Source: Musa acuminata AAA Group (taxonomy: Eukaryota; Streptophyta; Magnoliopsida; Zingiberales; Musaceae). Taken from it: DNA of 64,000 nucleotides. How positions within the stretch are numbered: position 1 is the stretch's first letter; each line of letters begins with the position of its first letter. Both the position numbers and the translations under genes were made by a program. This document shows positions 37,890 to 50,236 of this stretch, piece after piece. The notes below the pieces were generated by a model, which saw nothing but the letters and a program-made list of their open reading frames with translations, did not search any database and had not been told where the DNA came from. Where the stretch lies: positions 18,355,001 through 18,419,000 of the forward strand of contig NC_088342.1 of NCBI RefSeq assembly GCF_036884655.1, given 5' to 3'.

Positions 37890-40808
37890 AAAAGTGTTGA
37901 AAGGTATACTAATTTGTTAGACTTAATATATTCTGATATATATGAATTAAATGACATATTAACAAGATGAGGCAATAGATATTTTATTACTTTTATCGAT
38001 GAAATATCTAGGTTCACATATGTTTACTTAATGAAACATAAAAATGATACTTTTAAGGCATATAAAGTAGAAGTTGAAAATCAATTAGGCAAGAAAATTA
38101 AAGTTTTAAGAAGTAATAGAGGAGGAGAATACTTTCCTAATGAATTTAACTTATTTTGTGAACAAGGCATAATTCATGAATGTTCGACACCTAGAATACC
38201 AGAGCAAAATAGATTAGTAGAAAGAAAAAATAGAACTTATCTAGAGATGATTAATGCTATATTGTTACATGCTAAATTATCTTATAATTTGTGGGGATAA
38301 GCTTTATTAGTTGCATGTCATATTTTAAATATAATTCCCACTAAAAAAAATAAGATCTCTCCATATAAGTTATAAAAAGGAAGGCAACCTAACATTGGTT
38401 ATTTTAAAGTGTGGGTGTGTCTTGTATATTGTAAGAATAATGGTCTTCAAAGGATAAAGTTGGGACCTAGAGGAATCAAATGTGCATTTATAGGCTATTC
38501 CTCAAATAGCAAAGCTTATAGACTTCTTAATTTGGAGTCTAATATTATAATAGAATTTCGAGATGTGGAGTTCTTTGAACACTTAATGACTTCAAGTAAT
38601 AATATGCATCCTCCAACTAGTGAAGATTCACTAATGGAGACATCTCAAAAGGTTAGTGAGCAACTTAATATTCCTTTGATTGGACATCAATCAAGTTCAC
38701 AAGAGGTTAGAGAACAATCTCATGAATTAATGAGAAGTACTTATGTACGGAAAACAAAAACATTAAGATAGGATGAGATTGATTCTCAAAGTATTTCCTT
38801 TTACCTTGTAGAAGGAACTAATGAGAGAGTCTTAAAAATAATTCCTCTTATTTTACCAGTGGAAGATGATCTTAAACCGTTTAAAGAAGCTATGGCCTCT
38901 TGTGATGCTGTTTTTTTGAAAGATGCTATTAATGATGAGATGAATTCTATTATGTTAAACCACACTTGGAAACTTATCGATTTACCTTTTGCCTCTAAAC
39001 TTATTAGTTGTAAATGAATATTTTGTAGGAAGTATCATACAAATGGTACTCTCCAAACATTCAAAGCAAGGTTAGTTGCTAAATGATTTTGACAAAAGAA
39101 AGGAATAGATTATTTTAACACATATACTCCTGTGGCTAGGATCACATCTATTAGAATTAATTTTGCTTTAGCATCAATTTTTGATCTTTATGTTCATCAA
39201 ATAGATGTCAAAACGATATTTCTAAATGGACCTCGATAAGGAGGTATATATGGAACAACCCGAAGGTTTTGTTTTACCGAAAAATAAGCATAAAGTATGT
39301 AAACTTATTAAGTCATTGTATTGTTTAAAGCAGGCTCCAAAACAGTGGCATGAGAAATTTGATGCAATAATTCCTTATAATATATTTGTTCATAATATTG
39401 TAGATAAATGTGTTTATCTCAAAACTTATGATGACTATATGGTGATAGTTTACCTTTATGTTGATGATATGGTAATAGTGAGCAATGACATGAAAGGTGT
39501 TGTAGAAACAAATAGGTTTCTATCTTTAACATTTAAGATGAAAGATCTTGAGCAAATTGATACCATACTAGGTATCAAGGTAAAAAGAAATAGTGGGAGG
39601 ATATGTTTTGAGTCAAACTCATTACATAGAGAAAATACTAAAGAAATTCAATCACTTAAAAATTAAAGAAGCAAATACCTTGTTTGACCCAAGTATCAAA
39701 TTAGTCAATAATGTTGGAAGAACAATGGCTCAATTAGAATATTCAAGTGTTATAGGAAGTCTTATGTATGCAATGCAAATGTAGAGCATTGGAAGGCTAT
39801 CGAAAGAGTTATTGGGTAGATTTATTGGAGTTATTGGGTAGTCTTATGTATGCAATGCAAATGTAGAGCATTGGGTAGAGTTATTGGAAAGATCTTGAGC
39901 AAATTGATATCGTACTAGGTATCAAGGTAAAAAGAAATAGTGGGAGGATATGTTTTGAGTCAAACTCATTACATAGAGAAAATACTGAAGAAATTCAATC
40001 ACTTAAAAATTAAAGAAGCAAATACCTTGTTTGACCCAAGTATCAAATTATTCAATAATGTTGGAAGAACAATGGCTCAATTAGAATATTCAAGTGTTAT
40101 AGGAAGTCTTATGTATGCAATGCAAATGTAGAGCATTGGAAGTCTTATGTAACACTACCTTGGGAGGTAGTGTTATTTCTAAGAGTGTGAAGTCTGATAT
40201 AGCATTTGTAGTTAGTAAATTGAATAGATTTACTAGCAATCCAAATGTAGAGCATTGGAAGGCTATCGAAAGAGTTATTGGGTACCTTAAATGGACCAAA
40301 GATTATGGTCTACAGTACTCAAAATTTCCTGCGATTTTAGAAGGATATATCAACGCAAGTTGGATATCGAGTTTCAGATATAACAAATCCACTACTAGTT
40401 GGATGTTCACCTTGGGAGGTAATGTTATTTCTTGTTAAAGCAAGAAATAAATAAGTATAACTTATTCAACTATGAAATCGAAATTTATTGCTCTAGCAAA
40501 AGCAGGAGGCTGAATGGTTGAGAGACTTTCTATTAGAAATTTCATTGACTTCTAAGAGTGTGAATTCAATTTCTATACTTCGTGATACTCAAGCCACTTT
40601 AACTCGTGCGTTTAGTGAAATATATAATGGAAAATCAAGACACATAAGTCTTAGGCATGCTTATGTGAGGAAATTAATCAAGAATGGGATTATTTCACTC
40701 ACATTTGTGAAAACAAATGAGAATTTGGCTGATCCGTTCACCAAATCTCTTATGAGAGAAGTTGTAAGATCAATATCAAAATGGATGGGGCTAAAACTCC
40801 TTGAATAA
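37890..40808 (+). pseudogene. Copia-C pol, fragmented
   Basis: Integrase pieces: YFITFIDEISRF (about 37978) and 38031-38300 with LRSNRGGEYF and a QNRLVERKNRT block. Next comes the post-integrase segment 38409-38771 (IKCAFIGYSSNSKAYRLLNLE). RT follows: EVYMEQPEGF at about 39240, LKQAPKQWHEKF, and an intact YVDDMVIVS box at about 39457. RNase H is at 40200-40808 (KTNENLADPFTKSL near the end). At least ten stops or shifts interrupt it. A 347-bp segment of the RT-RNase H link is present twice (39544-39890 and 39891-40237), with further scrambled short repeats around it. Confidence 0.88.
39544..40237 (+). repeat. 347-bp tandem duplication within Copia-C pol
   Basis: GATCTTGAGCAAATTGAT starts both units (39544 and 39891). 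The two 63-codon frames 39593-39784 and 39940-40131 encode nearly the same peptide (one change, LVNN against LFNN). The phrase AAATGTAGAGCATTGG recurs at 39777, 39860, 40124 and 40243, marking likely switch points. Confidence 0.92.
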
Positions 40809-41375
40809 AAGATCTACCAATGATAGCATCCCTACTTAATATTATGAAATGAGTAATAAAGAGTTCAAAGGGTAATAACAAGTTATTGCTACGTGGAGTG
40901 GTTTAGCACTTTGAAAGATTTTACAAGTCTCATCTAAGGATGTTAAAGTACTAATTGTCACTGAATGAAGATTGAGTTAATTATACTCTTAATGAGGTTC
41001 GGTCAAGTTAGAACAAGTATCTCAAATAGTGACAAAGATACTATAAGAACTTCACCTATATGACTTCAAAGTGGTGCTACTTCGATTGAGAGTTTGAGTT
41101 TCTCTCATAAAAGTTCATGAATTTGGATGAGCCTAAGGCCATATTAGGGCTAAGTGAGAATTTATAAGGAATACAAAAATATTATATTTATGTGTGTTGT
41201 ATTACTGGTGTTGTCATTTGGAATAACAAATTCAAAGCTTTTATATTATTTGGGATTTCGACTTCACTTTATAATGCTTACACTAAGGTAATATTAAATC
41301 GAAAGATATATTATTTTATTCATAAATATTATTTAATCACTTGAAAATTTTTTAAATTTAAACAAGTAGGGGATT

Positions 41376-41828
41376 GTTATAAATTATTTAAATTAAAAAA
41401 ATAATTTTTTTTCAAAAGATTTATTTGAAAAGATGGTTTCTTTTGTAGTTATTTTGGTAGTTATTTTTCAAATGTGGTGTCTTTTGTGAAAATATCTATA
41501 AATAGGTATTTGAGAGTAAATTGTGAACACATCTCTTTCATATTTTTGATAACTCTCCAAGTGATTGAATTAGATATTATCTAATTTCTCTTTGAAGATA
41601 TTTTATTATTTGCTCAATACAAATCTTCTAAAAGCTTGTCATATCCACTAAAACTATTTACATCAAACCCAAAGCAATCTTATTGAGAAGATGGTGCAAA
41701 TATCATTTTTAAGAAAGTATTTGTACACGTTTCAAGCCTAAATATATTTCCTATATTATTTTTTATCTTATATTTGTTATTTGTTTTCATAGTGTTTTGA
41801 TCATCTTCTTTGTCGTATTTTTCCAACA
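41376..41828 (+). repeat. Probable 3' LTR of Copia-C
   Basis: After the purine tract AAGTAGGGGAT a sequence starting TGTTATAAATTATT contains a TATA box (CTATAAATAGG, about 41498) and ends near TTTTCCAACA. No second LTR is present to confirm the boundaries. Confidence 0.6.
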
Positions 41829-41986
41829 CACTACCACTACCACAGTCCGGGATTTGTGCAACGCCTATGGCCATCGTGGCACGGCATCTCTGCCACGCAT
41901 GATCACCCACTAGTTGCTCCTCATTGGCGATCTTCTCCTAATGCATCCTGGACCATTAGCGCCAACAGCCATCGTCGTTGTAAGAA

Positions 41987-42023
<37 letters not shown>

Positions 42024-42856
42024 ATGATTTTATTTTCTACTGATAAATTGCATTATTGAAGTCCTCTGGACTCTATAATCACAGTGAGATTATTTGTCAT
42101 ATAACCATTGCTTCTCTCTCTTTGGAAAATGATATGAGGATCTGTGTTTTTTTTTTTTTTGTTCACAATTGATGTCTGATTGATTTATTGTTATACTAGT
42201 TTGTGCTGCTGCCTATGGCCTAACTTGATTACCTGATGATAGCTTTTCATGTATCTCTGTATAAATGAAGATACCAATAAATCGTCATTGTGCTCATAAT
42301 TTTCCATGTCGGTCGAGTTGATACAATTTCTGCTATGTGTCACGTACAAGTCAAAAGCATGATGTACATAAAATGGTGTGTAGTATTCTCATCAGATACA
42401 GTACTAGTTATGTGGTAAATTTATGCAATTTGGTATGCAATAATATAATGATTCAATGTTCATATACTTGTGGAACTTTTGGTCTTTTTATCTAGTATCT
42501 AGCATGATGATATGTAGAATTGTCCATGAAGCTCTTTCAACTTTTCCTCTCAAGGCAAAAAAAGCTTATCTTCTGTCAAAATTTCTGAGGTTTCCTAATA
42601 TGTTACTACTGTGCTACAATTATCTATGATGGATTCGATAGGTAGCTAATATATGAACTTGAAGCTGTGTCTCAAGTACTGCATTGATCCAAGACAATGA
42701 TTTTTTCTATCTCAACTGATTATTACGAAGCAATAATGCAACAACCACGCATGAAATTTCATTCATTCTTCTACACACCAAGCGTCAGGTAATTTGATCT
42801 CAACATGTGGCACATTAAGATTAAACCCTTTCATTCACACATACGTATATAAATAG

Positions 42857-42858
<2 letters not shown>
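41829..42858. other. Intergenic region
   Basis: (TA)n at 41992-42022, a T run near 42150 and otherwise A/T-rich sequence. A GC-richer patch at 41840-41970 is unassigned. It probably includes 3' flanking sequence of the minus-strand gene at 42934-43283. Confidence 0.55.

Positions 42859-42860
<2 letters not shown>

Positions 42861-42893
<33 letters not shown>
42861..42893. repeat. (GA)n microsatellite
   Basis: About 16 GA units just downstream of the Gly-Pro-rich gene's stop codon, probably in its 3' UTR. Confidence 0.95.
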
Positions 42894-42896
<3 letters not shown>

Positions 42897-42933
42897 CCTC
42901 GTTCATCCGATTCGGAGGAGTCGATGAGCATCC

Positions 42934-43283
42934 TCAGAAGGGAGGTCCCGGTGGACCAGGAGGGCCCCGGGGGCCACCGAAAAAGGGGCCGCAGCACTCC
43001 TGAAGCAGGCAGCAGCAGCAGAGGAAGTATAAACTGCAAGCACAGTATGATGCTTATCAGTAACGCAACATGGAGTATTAAACATTTTACGACTCGGACG
43101 AGGAACTGACCACGAGGGGAAGAAACCACCAAAGTTAGGTCCCCAGAATGGCCCTCCAGGCCCAGGGCCCCACCCGGCGGGGCCCCCAGGAAGTGGTCCC
43201 CATCCTGGGCCAGGGCCGAATGGTCCTCCAGGGCCACCAGGTCCCCCGGGCCCACCAGGTCCTCCAGGCCCACCAGGACCCAT
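42934..43283 (-). CDS. Small Gly/Pro-rich protein with Cys-rich tail (two exons)
   Basis: Minus strand, exon 1 43283-43111 and exon 2 43033-42934, joined across a 77-bp intron with GT (43110-43109) and AG (43035-43034). The spliced frame is 273 nt, 90 residues. Exon 1 codes for MGPGGPGGPGG-type collagen-like triplets, then GWGPLPGGPAGWGPGP and FWGPNFGGFFPS. Exon 2 adds LYFLCCCCLLQECC, then a second GPPGPPGPPF tail. The Cys-rich hydrophobic stretch between two Gly-Pro blocks is the layout I associate with a family of very short plant proteins of unknown function; the Cys run could be lipidated or membrane-associated (inference). The splice restores a frame that agrees at both ends, which supports it. 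Unspliced reading gives a different tail. CT-rich 5' leader, TATA box at 43371-43380. Confidence 0.75.
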
Positions 43284-43370
43284 GTAAGAAAACAGACTTG
43301 GAACAGTAATATATTCAGAGAGAGAGAGAGAAGAGATAGTGAATGCGGGCGGTATGCACAGCACACAAGG

Positions 43371-43380
43371 CTTTTATAAA
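43371..43380 (-). promoter_or_regulatory. TATA box of the Gly/Pro-rich gene
   Basis: Minus-strand TTTATAAAAG about 90 bp before the ATG. It is followed by a CT-rich (plus-strand GA, 43317-43330) leader, a common plant core-promoter layout. Confidence 0.6.
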
Positions 43381-43909
43381 GAAAGCCATGGAGCTGACCT
43401 GCTGCTAACCTTTCAGTCTCAACTGCAGGTCGCCAACTGCTCTTCCTTCCTTCCTCAAAACAATCGATCGACAACATCATAAGCAAAATTTAGAGATCCA
43501 CATAAGGTTATGACATCGGATATGGAGGGAAGAGTAGGTGTTTGACTGTTAGACGACCCACTTTGGCTTTCTATGGTGCGACAACTACTGGTCCAACCTC
43601 TACATCACAAAGCAGCAGTTCTATTTATTCCCACCTAACCACAGGTCAGACCTGACCGGAATCGACTATATTTGACTAGTTAGGATCACCTGTCTATAGC
43701 AAGTGAGGAACGCCAATGCATCGACATTGGATTGGATTTGTATGAAGTGAATGGATCAGTCACATCCTTACATGATATAGGATATCCAATCTTATCTAAT
43801 GTTAGAATTCAAAGATTGATGAGTTTAAGTAAAACTAGTCATGATTAATAAGTATCAATTTAAACATCAATTCAATCCAGAAACTTAATCTTATTAAGTT
43901 GTGAGTTAA

Positions 43910-43914
<5 letters not shown>

Positions 43915-43966
<52 letters not shown>
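43915..43966. repeat. (TA)n microsatellite
   Basis: About 26 TA units. Confidence 0.95.
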
Positions 43967-43971
<5 letters not shown>

Positions 43972-44758
43972 AATAATCCAATACTCTTAATTTTTATGCA
44001 TGTGAACTATTATTCTAATATTTTTATTAATTTTCACCTTGGACATGTGAATATTTTCTAATATTTTTTAGATTAATTGGTTTACTACATAATGTATGAC
44101 CTTTCAGAGCATAATAGTTGTGAATGACATCAGCCTGAATTCCAACATCAAAATTGGCCCCATCGTTAGTCTTTTGTAGGTAGGTTACTTAGCATCAATC
44201 AAATAAGAATTTGTTGATCAAGCAATCTGGGCAATGCTAAGTCGATCTCAGTCTTAACTCGTAAGACTCATTTATTCCAACAACGAAAAGGAACGAATTT
44301 TCTTTTTAATGATGATTATAAGACTCATAAATTTTGATATCATTCAATTCAATCGACCTGAAAACAAATCTACGATCATGTTTGGCAGTCTCTCACATGC
44401 TTCTCCGTCTGTCCCCCCTGATCATGGGCATATCTGCAGAGCCGAACATTGACAGACGAATCACTAAGAGGATTACATGCTGAAATTTCAGTATCTATAT
44501 TACTAAATCTATGAGCCCCCCCCCTATAAAGGAGAACAAACATTCAGCTTTAAATATAGTTGGTAGTAAGCAGTACCCAGAAATATAGTTGAGGATGATG
44601 AAGCTAAAATGCCTGGTTTTACTTTTCTTGCAATCAGATTTAAGACACCCATAAGAGATGGTTGAATAGGGAAAACAATGTAAAAGCGGCTTAAAGAAAA
44701 AAATCGATAAAGTTTTGATCCACAGAAATAATGCCTAGGAATGGTAAAAGTACTATCT

Positions 44759-44833
44759 GTCACCGATATCCTTAATACATCAAAATCAAAACACATCGAG
44801 ATTGCTCGCGGAGTCACCGATATCCTTAATACA
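44759..44833. repeat. Pair of 21-bp direct repeats, 54 bp apart
   Basis: GTCACCGATATCCTTAATAC plus A occurs at 44759 and again at 44813. The intervening 33 bp is unique. Confidence 0.9.
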
Positions 44834-45159
44834 ATGCTGTCGACCGACAGCAATACTCATGTCCAAGGCACTATTGCCTAACAGAGCTGGTTGTTTACCA
44901 CGAGATATAACTTTGTTGCTGCCAATTCCACGCAAAATGAATGCTCTGCGGATTCCCTCCATCCCCTTTGCATATTCACAAAATCAACTTACACGTTGTT
45001 GAGACACAAGTTTAGCAGTTTCCATTTCGGGGGCACAAGTCAACGCCACACAAAGCTTGGTATCATTCACATTTGCATCAGAAAGCTCAGCGAGCAAAAC
45101 ATCGAGCCACCTTGTGACGGCTTTCGGATGCACTATATTTGACATCTTTTATAGATAAA

Positions 45160-45881
45160 ATAAAGTCTATTTTTGACATCTTTCATGATGAAAAAGATCA
45201 TTATTTATATATTAAATGGTCTTGATTCATATTATAAAGAGATTTTGACTGTGATTCATGCTCGCAATAGTCGTATCTCTTTTTAACTATGAAACTTATA
45301 CCTTCTAATACTGCTATCATCACTATCATTTTACTGATAAAGCTAATTCTAGTAACAAAGACAAATCCACAACCAACAAAACTACCATCGAAATAATCAT
45401 TCTAGAGGCGACATACAACAAAGTCATGTCAAATATGTGACTTGTAAAACCATGTTGCTAAGAAATAAGATCACTTGCAAACTGCTATTCCATGGATATT
45501 TTGACCTTCGTATCTATCTTATTCTACATATCTTACTACACCACCTACTCAGTTTTTATTACCACCACCACGTACTTACTTTGCTGCTCAATCTTTTTAA
45601 CCTTCGTTAAACTAACATAAATATGATGTTATTAAGCTATGCAGCTCTTTTATGCGGATCATTATTATCGGTCGCTCTTCTAGTCATTACATTTCGAAAA
45701 AACATCGATATTTTTTGTAAAGGTAATAATTTCTTAATTAAGCCATTTTTCTTTGGTGAGATTCAATATTTGAATGACTTGTTGATTATGGAGTTTCTCA
45801 TCATATCACGTCTGACTTGAATAATTTGTTTCTTTATTCAGATTATAATGGTTCAGATGATATTATGATAGATGATAGCAA
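45160..45881 (+). pseudogene. Copia-D (Ale-like) gag-protease fragment
   Basis: Reads ILNGLDSYYKEILTVIHARN (about 45205-45265), a typical gag phrase of short-LTR copia elements. Further on comes the protease region [16 protein letters not shown] (about 45797-45850, with an upstream DYGVS where DSGAS is usual). Stops and shifts are frequent. At 45882 a SIRE-like LTR begins abruptly inside the protease segment. Confidence 0.7.
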
Positions 45882-47080
45882 TGTTGAATCTCGGATTTTG
45901 ATGATAAAATCAATTGATAAAGTTATAATCTAATATGTACTTTGAGATAAGTGACGCAGGACTAACTTCGATCAGAAAAAGTAAATCGATTAAAGCTGAA
46001 AGAATTAGACATTGGGCCAGAGTGAACATGTCAAAAGATTAGATGTCAGGTCGGAGGATCGGTCGACGTGCTAACAGAAGAACATCGTGTCGTGAGTTCG
46101 GGCATCGGATCGAAGGATCAGACATTGCACTAAGGAGATCATAAGTTGTGGGAGATCAACATGTCAATTGGGCAATATATCGAAGGAGAGAATGATTCAC
46201 TAAAGGATCAGACGAAGCATCATATGAACCAAAGACATACCGGACAACATAGAATTCTAGTCTTGTAATCGGTTATCTTAATTGGTTATAATTAGATCAT
46301 AATTGAGTTAGTTTCGGGTATAACCATGCCAACTCAATTAGGGGCCCATTGGGCCTGAGTTAGGATTGTTTTGGGCCAAGTGGAATGCTTATTCGGTGAC
46401 CCAATATTAGGTGGAACCACATATAAGATGAAAAAGTCAAGAGTACACTTTTCCAAGCTGTCAAGCAGTGGTACCGCTAGTCTAGACAGTGGTATCGCCT
46501 AAACACAGTCTCTCAGATTGTGTTATGAGGTGCTACCATCCAACGTTAGTGTTGTAGGCGGTGGTACCACCCAGCACAAGCAGTGGTACTACCAGGACCT
46601 AGGAAACTTGAGATGAGATCTTTTTTTGCTCCAATTTTAAAGTCATTTTGGGTCTATAAATACCCCAATTATTTTTTGCTTAGAAGAGCATGAAATTGAG
46701 TAGAAAAGGAGAAAAATATACTTGAGAAAAAAGTATTGTAATCTCTTTAAAGTTAGTGCATCTCTTCCTCATGGAGTTAGAAGATTTCTAAGGGATGAGT
46801 GAGGTTTAAAAGAGAGAGATGTAAAGGTTCTCTCTTGAGCCTGTGAAAAGGAGAAAGAGTTGTAAGGATAGTTGATCTTCGTTCGTTAGAAAAAATATCA
46901 TTAGTGAATGCCGGTGGCCTCTACGGAAGAGGAATCAGGAGTGGATGTAGGTCACGATGACCAAACCATTATAAAATACGGTTTATATTTTTATTTTGTT
47001 GTTTACCTTTATTATAAATTGCTTTACTTGCTCGTTACATTCTTATGAACGTTTTTAAGTTAAACATATTTTTTTACAAA
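45882..47080 (+). repeat. SIRE-like LTR A (plus, 3' end truncated)
   Basis: Starts TGTTGAATCTCGG within Copia-D protease. It contains the GGTACCGC-type module cluster (46450-46590), the TATA box (46655-46662) and the GTGGATGTAGGTCACGATGACC block (46932). Similarity to LTR B fades near 47080, before the usual CCTAACA end. Confidence 0.85.
46655..46662 (+). promoter_or_regulatory. LTR A TATA box
   Basis: TATAAATA within GGGTCTATAAATACCCC, conserved in three SIRE-like LTRs of this window. Confidence 0.65.
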
Positions 47081-48269
47081 ACCATTGAACGAGGAATAAT
47101 TTGATTTTATTAGAAGAGAATTAGGCATATTAAATCTTTGGAATGCATTAATTCTTTTATATTTGTTTTTCGGATTTCTTAACTTTTGAAAATTGAGTTT
47201 TCTCTTTATCAAAATCATTTCCTATCACCTTCTTGAAGTTTTATGGTTTTTTGCTATACTTGATCTTTTATGTGATAATCATTTCCCATGAACCCTTCTT
47301 CCTTCAATTTACAAGAAATGAGATTTGATTCATGAATTTTTAGTATACACAATTTGATCTTTTATGATGAATCTTTTCTGTTTACAAAAGTAGAAGCTTG
47401 ATTCGATGAAACTTATTTTTTCATAGATTTGATTTGGTTCAAATCCTTTCATGGATTTGGTTCTTGAATTTTCTTGTGATGAATGAATTCCTCCCTTATT
47501 CTTCTTCTTCTTCTTCTTATTTTTAAGATAAAAAGAAGAAAAAAACTTGTATATCTCAAGAAGAACCAAAAAGTGATTGCACATCTAAAGCAAAAATGCT
47601 AGCTTGCCCATTTCAAGAAGCAATAGTTATCGTCGAAAGTTTTTGCTTAACTTCTCATTTCACAAATTTGCTAACTCGGATAAATTAGTATAAAACTTAC
47701 TTAAATAGTTTAAAATACTTGCATAAATTATTAAATGATTCTTTTTTTTGTTGATGATAAAGGAGGAGAAATGATGAATGTTTTTAGAATCATGCTAAAA
47801 TGATATTGAATGTGGTATTATGCATAAAGTGATAAATGGTTAAAAGATACTTTAGTATTATGTATGTTATGTTAAATTTAGTATCATGCATGAAGTGATA
47901 AATGATGTTCTAGTATTATGTTATGCCCAAAATGATTAAAAGTATAAATATTTTAGTAGCATGAATATCATGGTAAAATAATATTAATTTTGCTATGAAA
48001 GTGTTGAATGCTTAAGTATCATATACGTCAAGCCTAAAGTGATGTTGATTTATTATCATGCATGAAGTGATGAAATTGTGCATGCTATGCTTTGATGACT
48101 AGAAACATGATGATGCGAAAGTTTGATTTTGATCACTATGTTCGAAATTGTTTTACTTGAATTCAAAGGTTGTGATTCTTTTTTAATTCAAGTTTACTTT
48201 ATCTCAATATGACATATAGATACGGGGAGTCAGGGTTAACTCAATCGTCATCATAAAAAAGGGAGAAAT
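47081..48269 (+). other. 3' internal region of the plus-strand SIRE-like element
   Basis: A/T-rich, with repeated phrases like ATGCATAAAGTGATAAATG (47820-48070). It ends in a purine tract AAAAAAGGGAGAAA at LTR B. It matches the minus-strand region 35193-35330 in its last 100 bp. No gag or pol is retained. Confidence 0.65.
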
Positions 48270-49547
48270 TATTGAATCTTGGATTTTGATGATGACATCA
48301 ATTGGTGAATTAATGATCTAATCCATATGTTGAGATAAGTGATGCATGACCAACTATAACCGTGAGAAAGGTAAAACGATTAAAAAAGAATCAGAGTTGG
48401 GTCGGAGTCAATGATCGGGCATCGGGTCGGATGAATCGGGGGATACATCGAAGAATCAGACGATGTAGTGAAAGCTCGCTAGAGGTTCATTGGGAGTTCG
48501 CCGAAAGCTCACCAGAGGTTCATCGGGAGTTCACCGAAAGTACATCGGAGGTTCATCAGGAGTTAGCTGGAAGATTGCCGGGAGTTCGTCAGAAGTTTAC
48601 CAAGAGTTCGATTAAACCATTGACGTGCATGACAACTTAGATTGCAAGTAGAATAATTGTTTTAGCCTTAAATATCGTAGTTAGGACTTTGACTTGAGTT
48701 AGTTTTGGGAGAAATCCTACTAACTCAATTAGGGACTAATTGAGCCTATAACTAGGTTGAATTGGGCCAGCTAGATGGCCTATTCAGCCACTTAGAGCCA
48801 TGTCAGGCGGTGGCACCGTCCAGACTGGGTAGTGAAACCGCTTGAGGCTCTACCTCCCAAATGGTTTGGGCGATGACATTTATTGTTGTCAGGCGGTGGT
48901 ACTACTATAGCCCAGTCTCTAAGGCTATGTCAAGTGATAGTACCACCTAGACTAAGCAATGGTACCACCTAGTGTCAATCTACAGGCAGTGGTACTGCTA
49001 GTACCCGGGAAACCCGGGATGAGATACTTTTTGGTCCATTTCTCAAGCTATTGGGGTCTATAAATACCCCATTCTTTCTTGCATAAAATAGCAACGAAAG
49101 TGTAAACAAAACTCTTGAGATATTAGATTGTAAAATTACTAAGTATCCTCCTCCTTGCCTTCTAGTTTTGTGATCATTCAAGAGAGGTGTGAGGCTTGTA
49201 AGGGTTATCTCCTAAACCCATGAAAAGAAGAAAGTGTTGTAAGAGGATGGTTGGTCTTTGCCCATTGAAAGATTACCATTAGTGGACGTCGGTGGCCTCA
49301 ACGGACGAGAAATCGAGAGTGGATGTAGGTCACGACGACTAAACCACTATAAATCTAGTATGATCTCTACTTTGTCATTCCTATTCTGCTTTTTCTTCAT
49401 ATTTCTTATTGACTTGGCTGCTTACTCCCTTTCACACCTTCTTTACGATTAACACATTTTCGATACAGGTTTAAATTGAAACATTTGACATAATTTTTAT
49501 CATAAGAACTAATTCACCCCCCTTTTAATGCCGACTCAATCTTAATA
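48270..49547 (+). repeat. SIRE-like LTR B (plus, complete)
   Basis: 1278 bp from TATTGAATCTTGG to CTTAATA. Both terminal dinucleotides are changed from TG/CA to TA/TA by transitions. Includes a tandem stretch of a 27-30 bp unit around GGGAGTTCGCCGAAAGCTC (48475-48610) not seen in the other LTRs, the module cluster (48800-49010) and TATA at 49059-49066. Confidence 0.85.
48475..48612 (+). repeat. Minisatellite inside LTR B
   Basis: Repeated phrases of the type AGGTTCATCGGGAGTTCACC with imperfect 27-30 bp spacing, about five units. Confidence 0.75.
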
Positions 49548-50236
49548 GTATCATCGCCTAGTCTAGTGGTACCATCATCTAACACATTGACACTCAGGAG
49601 TACCACAACCCAATCTGACGGTACCACTGCCTGATAACCTCAAAGACTGAGCTTTTAACTTTTTTAGCTCATAGGTGGTTCCACCGCTAGTTTGGCGATG
49701 CCACCACTTGACCCAACTTTTGGGTCATTGAATGGGCCTTCGTCTTGCCCCAAAATAGTCTCAATTTAGGCCCAATTGGCCCGTAATTGAGTTAGTATGA
49801 CTACACCAAAAGCTAACTCAATTAGCCCCCTAAACTACTTCCATCTAGACAAATGATTACAAGCATGAATCATATGTTATCCGGCGTATTATTGGTTCAT
49901 CTAGTGCTTCATCCGATTCTTTGGTGCATCATCGTCTCCTTCGACGTATTGCCCAATCAGCTTGTTGACCGTCCGCAACATTCGATCTCCTTAGCACAAT
50001 GTTCGATCTTTCGGCTCGATGCTCAAAATCATGGCATGAAGTCCTTCTGCCAACACGTCGATCGATCCTCCGGCCCGACATCTAATCTTCTGGCATGTTC
50101 ACTCCGGCCTAACATCCGAGTCTTCCTACTTCAATCGATTTACCTTTTCTAATCGAAGATAGTCCTGCATCACTCAAACATATATTAAATCATAACTTCA
50201 TCAATTGATTTCAACATCAAAATCCCAGATTCAACA
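49548..50236 (-). repeat. SIRE-like LTR C (minus, truncated)
   Basis: 689 bp. The minus strand begins TGTTGAATCTGGG at 50236 and runs to the module cluster (49548-49690). The TATA-to-end half is missing. It abuts LTR B directly in inverted orientation. Confidence 0.85.

Larger units (their letters stand above)
37850..41828 (+). mobile_element. Copia-C: decayed third copia family (pol to 3' LTR)
   Basis: Plus-strand pol remnant (integrase to RNase H) followed by a likely 3' LTR (about 41376-41828). The 5' LTR, gag and protease are missing; the left end meets the minus-strand SIRE-like gag head to head near 37750-37850. Sequence differs clearly from Copia-A/B. Confidence 0.85.
43384..45159. 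other. Intergenic region
   Basis: (TA)n at 43915-43966 and a 21-bp direct repeat (44759-44779 and 44813-44833). A minus-strand frame of 109 codons (44853-44524) and a plus-strand frame at 44891-45142 have no recognisable domain. Confidence 0.5.

Noticed and set aside
42821..43486. 221-codon minus-strand frame overlapping the Gly-Pro gene
   Set aside because: Alternative frame through leader, intron and GA repeats; the spliced 90-residue frame explains the signal better.
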